A stretch of DNA of 20,297 nucleotides from Folioceros fuciformis (lineage: Eukaryota > Anthocerotophyta > Anthocerotopsida > Anthocerotales). Below the pieces are notes generated by a model. That model saw nothing but the letters and a program-made list of their open reading frames with translations. It was not told the origin of the DNA and searched no databases. Made by a program: the position numbers and the translations under genes. This document shows, piece by piece, positions 18,789 to 20,297 of this stretch; the first letter of the stretch is position 1, and the number at the start of each line of letters is the position of its first letter. The DNA lies in contig JBNGIO010006327.1 in assembly GCA_049999805.1 (NCBI GenBank), positions 155,097 to 175,393 of the forward strand, read 5' to 3'.

Positions 18789-18971
18789 CCTACCTGGTTT
18801 GATGTCACAGGGCAGAAGTCCTGTCCTAGTAGTCAGTCTTCGCTATGCTAGCCTAGGTCAGGACTCATTTCTTCTTTGCCCTGCACAATACAAGTTGAGG
18901 TATGGCACACTCAGTGGATGAAGCAAAAGGTTCAGAATCAATTCGTGAGTGGTGCCACAAGTCTTACCTTT

Positions 18972-19379
18972 CTACATGTCGCGCTGCTTGTCTACTGGAG
19001 GTTTGCAGACATAGCCAAGGTTCTCCAGTTCTCTTGCCACCGCTTTGCACTCTTCAAGAGTCAGTATTCGAGATTCCTCTAGGCTCTCAGGCTGGTTTGC
19101 TAATAGTTCCTCCAGCTCGCAAGTGTGTGCCCTAGCAGCCTTGAGTAGGTTCCTTAGTTTGTGGCACTTCTCTAAAGTCTTGTGCAGATGCCACAGTAGG
19201 TCTTTGTCAGATGTAGTCAATCGTCCTGTCTTGTCTACTCCAGGAGCCGATGCAGAGGGAGCTGTGGCGGCGGCAAGTTTGTTGTGGGGAGTCTCCATCC
19301 TACTGGCAATGTTCTTGCTTATTGCTTCCAGCTCCAGTGTCACCCCGCAACTCTCTATGAGCTGTTGAATTTCCTCCAT
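18972..19379 (-). CDS. Antisense ORF in the copia 3' region, unknown protein
   Basis: An uninterrupted 135-codon frame begins with MEEIQQLIES and ends RDM-stop on the minus strand, between the copia RNase H stop (18788) and the 3' LTR. The protein is hydrophilic, rich in Glu, Leu, Lys and Ala, and looks helical to coiled-coil (for example LEKCHKLRNLLKAARAH and CELEELLANQ). The overlapping plus-strand frame is Ser-rich and less protein-like. A strong donor-like AAAG|GTAAGA lies on the same strand 6 nt past the stop codon. Antisense ORFs between pol and the 3' LTR are known in some plant LTR retrotransposons, but I recognise no homolog. It could also be a chance ORF or a captured host exon. Confidence 0.4.
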   Translation of the reverse strand: MEEIQQLIESCGVTLELEAISKNIASRMETPHNKLAAATAPSASAPGVDKTGRLTTSDKDLLWHLHKTLEKCHKLRNLLKAARAHTCELEELLANQPESLEESRILTLEECKAVARELENLGYVCKPPVDKQRDM

Positions 19380-19600
19380 CTCACACTATGTCGCTTTCCC
19401 TTCTTGAGCAAACAATCTACCTTTGAAGCTAGAATCACAAGCAAGACGACTACAGTGATTCCCTCCATAGCTGAGCTTGGTATTTCAAGGGCGTTCTCCA
19501 TTACTGAGGCAATCTAAACAACAGTCACGAGAGGGAGCTCTTCGAGCTGGACGCTCAAGTGAAGCGTGTGCTTTTAAGGCTCTCTGTTGTAACCTTCACA

Positions 19601-19752
19601 GGTTAAGAGGGAGTGTTGGAGTATTTATTGGTTTAACTTGCTTAGGTTACATATACATTTATACTTAGACATAACCCTATTTAGGGTTTACCATACATTT
19701 GAGTATTTAAACACTATTTTGTTTTGATATGAATTAATTTGCTACTTTGAGC
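19601..19752 (+). mobile_element. Copia polypurine tract and 3' LTR (right end uncertain)
   Basis: GGTTAAGAGGGAG (19601-19613) is a typical polypurine tract, directly followed by TGTTGGAG at 19614, the usual start of a copia LTR. A TATTTAAA TATA-like box follows about 90 bp in, and the stretch is AT-rich. The LTR end is not clear; a CA near 19752 would make it short (about 140 bp). No matching 5' LTR is in the window, in agreement with 5' truncation at about 17527. Confidence 0.6.
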
Positions 19753-19773
19753 AAAGTGTCTAGTCTACCTCTA

Positions 19774-20297
19774 GACGCTCACAAGGATTGGGACCTGGAT
19801 CTAGTCAGGGTGGTGTATGGACGCAGTGAGGAGGAAGCTGGAGAGATCGTAATCGAGTCCCTTCGGCAGTGGGGCACAGTGGCAGCAACAGCAACGCTGT
19901 CCAAGGCGTCGGTAGGACGGGAGCCCAATGGCTAGCTGACGCGCAAGATGGCATCTGCTCAGTTCATGGGTCTAGCCAAATGGTTCCTTCGCTTCTTACT
20001 GCACAAGAAGCAAGATTATCTATCGGACCATATGTTATTGTTCTTGCATGAGGTGGTCAAGTTGGGTGAGGAGAGGTAGAATGTGACCTCCCCAACTCCT
20101 CGGCCACCCTTAATTTCTCCCTTTCTTGTCCATATGTACTCACATGTTAATTGTTTGCTAGAGTTGGACATTGTGGCTTCCTTGCATATGTGGCGGCCGG
20201 TTGAGAAGATTAAATGCAAGCTGGATGAGATATATTCTCTCGGAGGCAGTGCATATTTCATGTTGCAAATTGTGCAGGTAGCACTGGCTTGTGAGCA
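19774..20297 (+). pseudogene. Gag-like protein N-terminal domain, copy 2, partial
   Basis: This frame aligns along its length with the N-terminal part of the pseudogene at 11512: VAATATLSKASVGREPNG against MAATAVLFKAGIGREANG, then GLAKWFLRFL, KQDYLSDHMLLFLHEVVK, TSPTPRPPLISPFLVHMY and VASLHMWRPV. It extends about 30 residues further upstream (DAHKDWDLDLVRVVYGRSEE), giving the N-terminus that copy 1 lacks. Premature TAGs lie at 19933 (Trp in copy 1) and 20077 (Gln in copy 1). About 14 codons present in copy 1 are deleted before 20077. The frame runs off the window end. It starts directly behind the copia LTR, so the copia element probably inserted into this older gene. Confidence 0.65.

Overview
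This looks like a nuclear window from a streptophyte plant. The evidence is a plant-type GH3 acyl-acid-amido synthetase gene with GT-AG introns, followed by decayed Ty3/gypsy and Ty1/copia retroelements of plant type. Short introns (96 to 305 bp), patches of high GC and very dense microsatellites suggest a non-seed plant (bryophyte, lycophyte, fern or charophyte-grade). That placement is a guess; nothing read here fixes the species.

Layout. Positions 1-6260 hold no gene I can support. They are a patchwork of short tandem repeats (trimers, pentamers, heptamers, 21-mers, 30-mers), a 100-N assembly gap inside a heptamer repeat, a purine tract with G-quadruplex potential, a shift from G-rich to C-rich + strand near 2.75 kb, and a G-poor stretch at about 4.0-4.74 kb. 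Positions 6420-8882 (minus strand) hold a five-exon GH3 gene encoding about 613 residues. Every splice junction keeps frame and all signature motifs are present. A TATA box lies at 9152-9159, with ARF-type TGTCGG hexamers and a 28-bp hairpin repeat upstream. Positions 9700-11500 are non-coding, with a 47-nt palindrome and several short perfect tandem duplications.

From 11512 to the right edge the window is retroelement debris. On the plus strand comes a gag-like pseudogene with a long coiled coil (11512-13579). It is followed by a degenerate array of ~85-bp units (13861-14552). A minus-strand gypsy protease-RT-RNase H relic lacking integrase follows (15118 to about 17525). It abuts a plus-strand copia RT-RNase H relic (about 17529-18788) with polypurine tract and 3' LTR. 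Last is a second, diverged copy of the gag-like ORF, running off the window end. An intact minus-strand 135-codon ORF lies between the copia RNase H and its LTR.

The only gene that looks functional is GH3, which would conjugate an acyl acid (auxin, jasmonate or a benzoate-type acid) to an amino acid. The retroelement genes are dead. By my reading 15 of their 18 premature stops are TAG, the pattern expected from C-to-T decay at methylated CAG/CTG (CHG) sites. I found no convincing new multi-gene system. The most unusual items are the two-copy gag-like family with no fold I recognise, the intact antisense ORF in the dead copia element, the stop-codon bias, and the structured repeats upstream of GH3.
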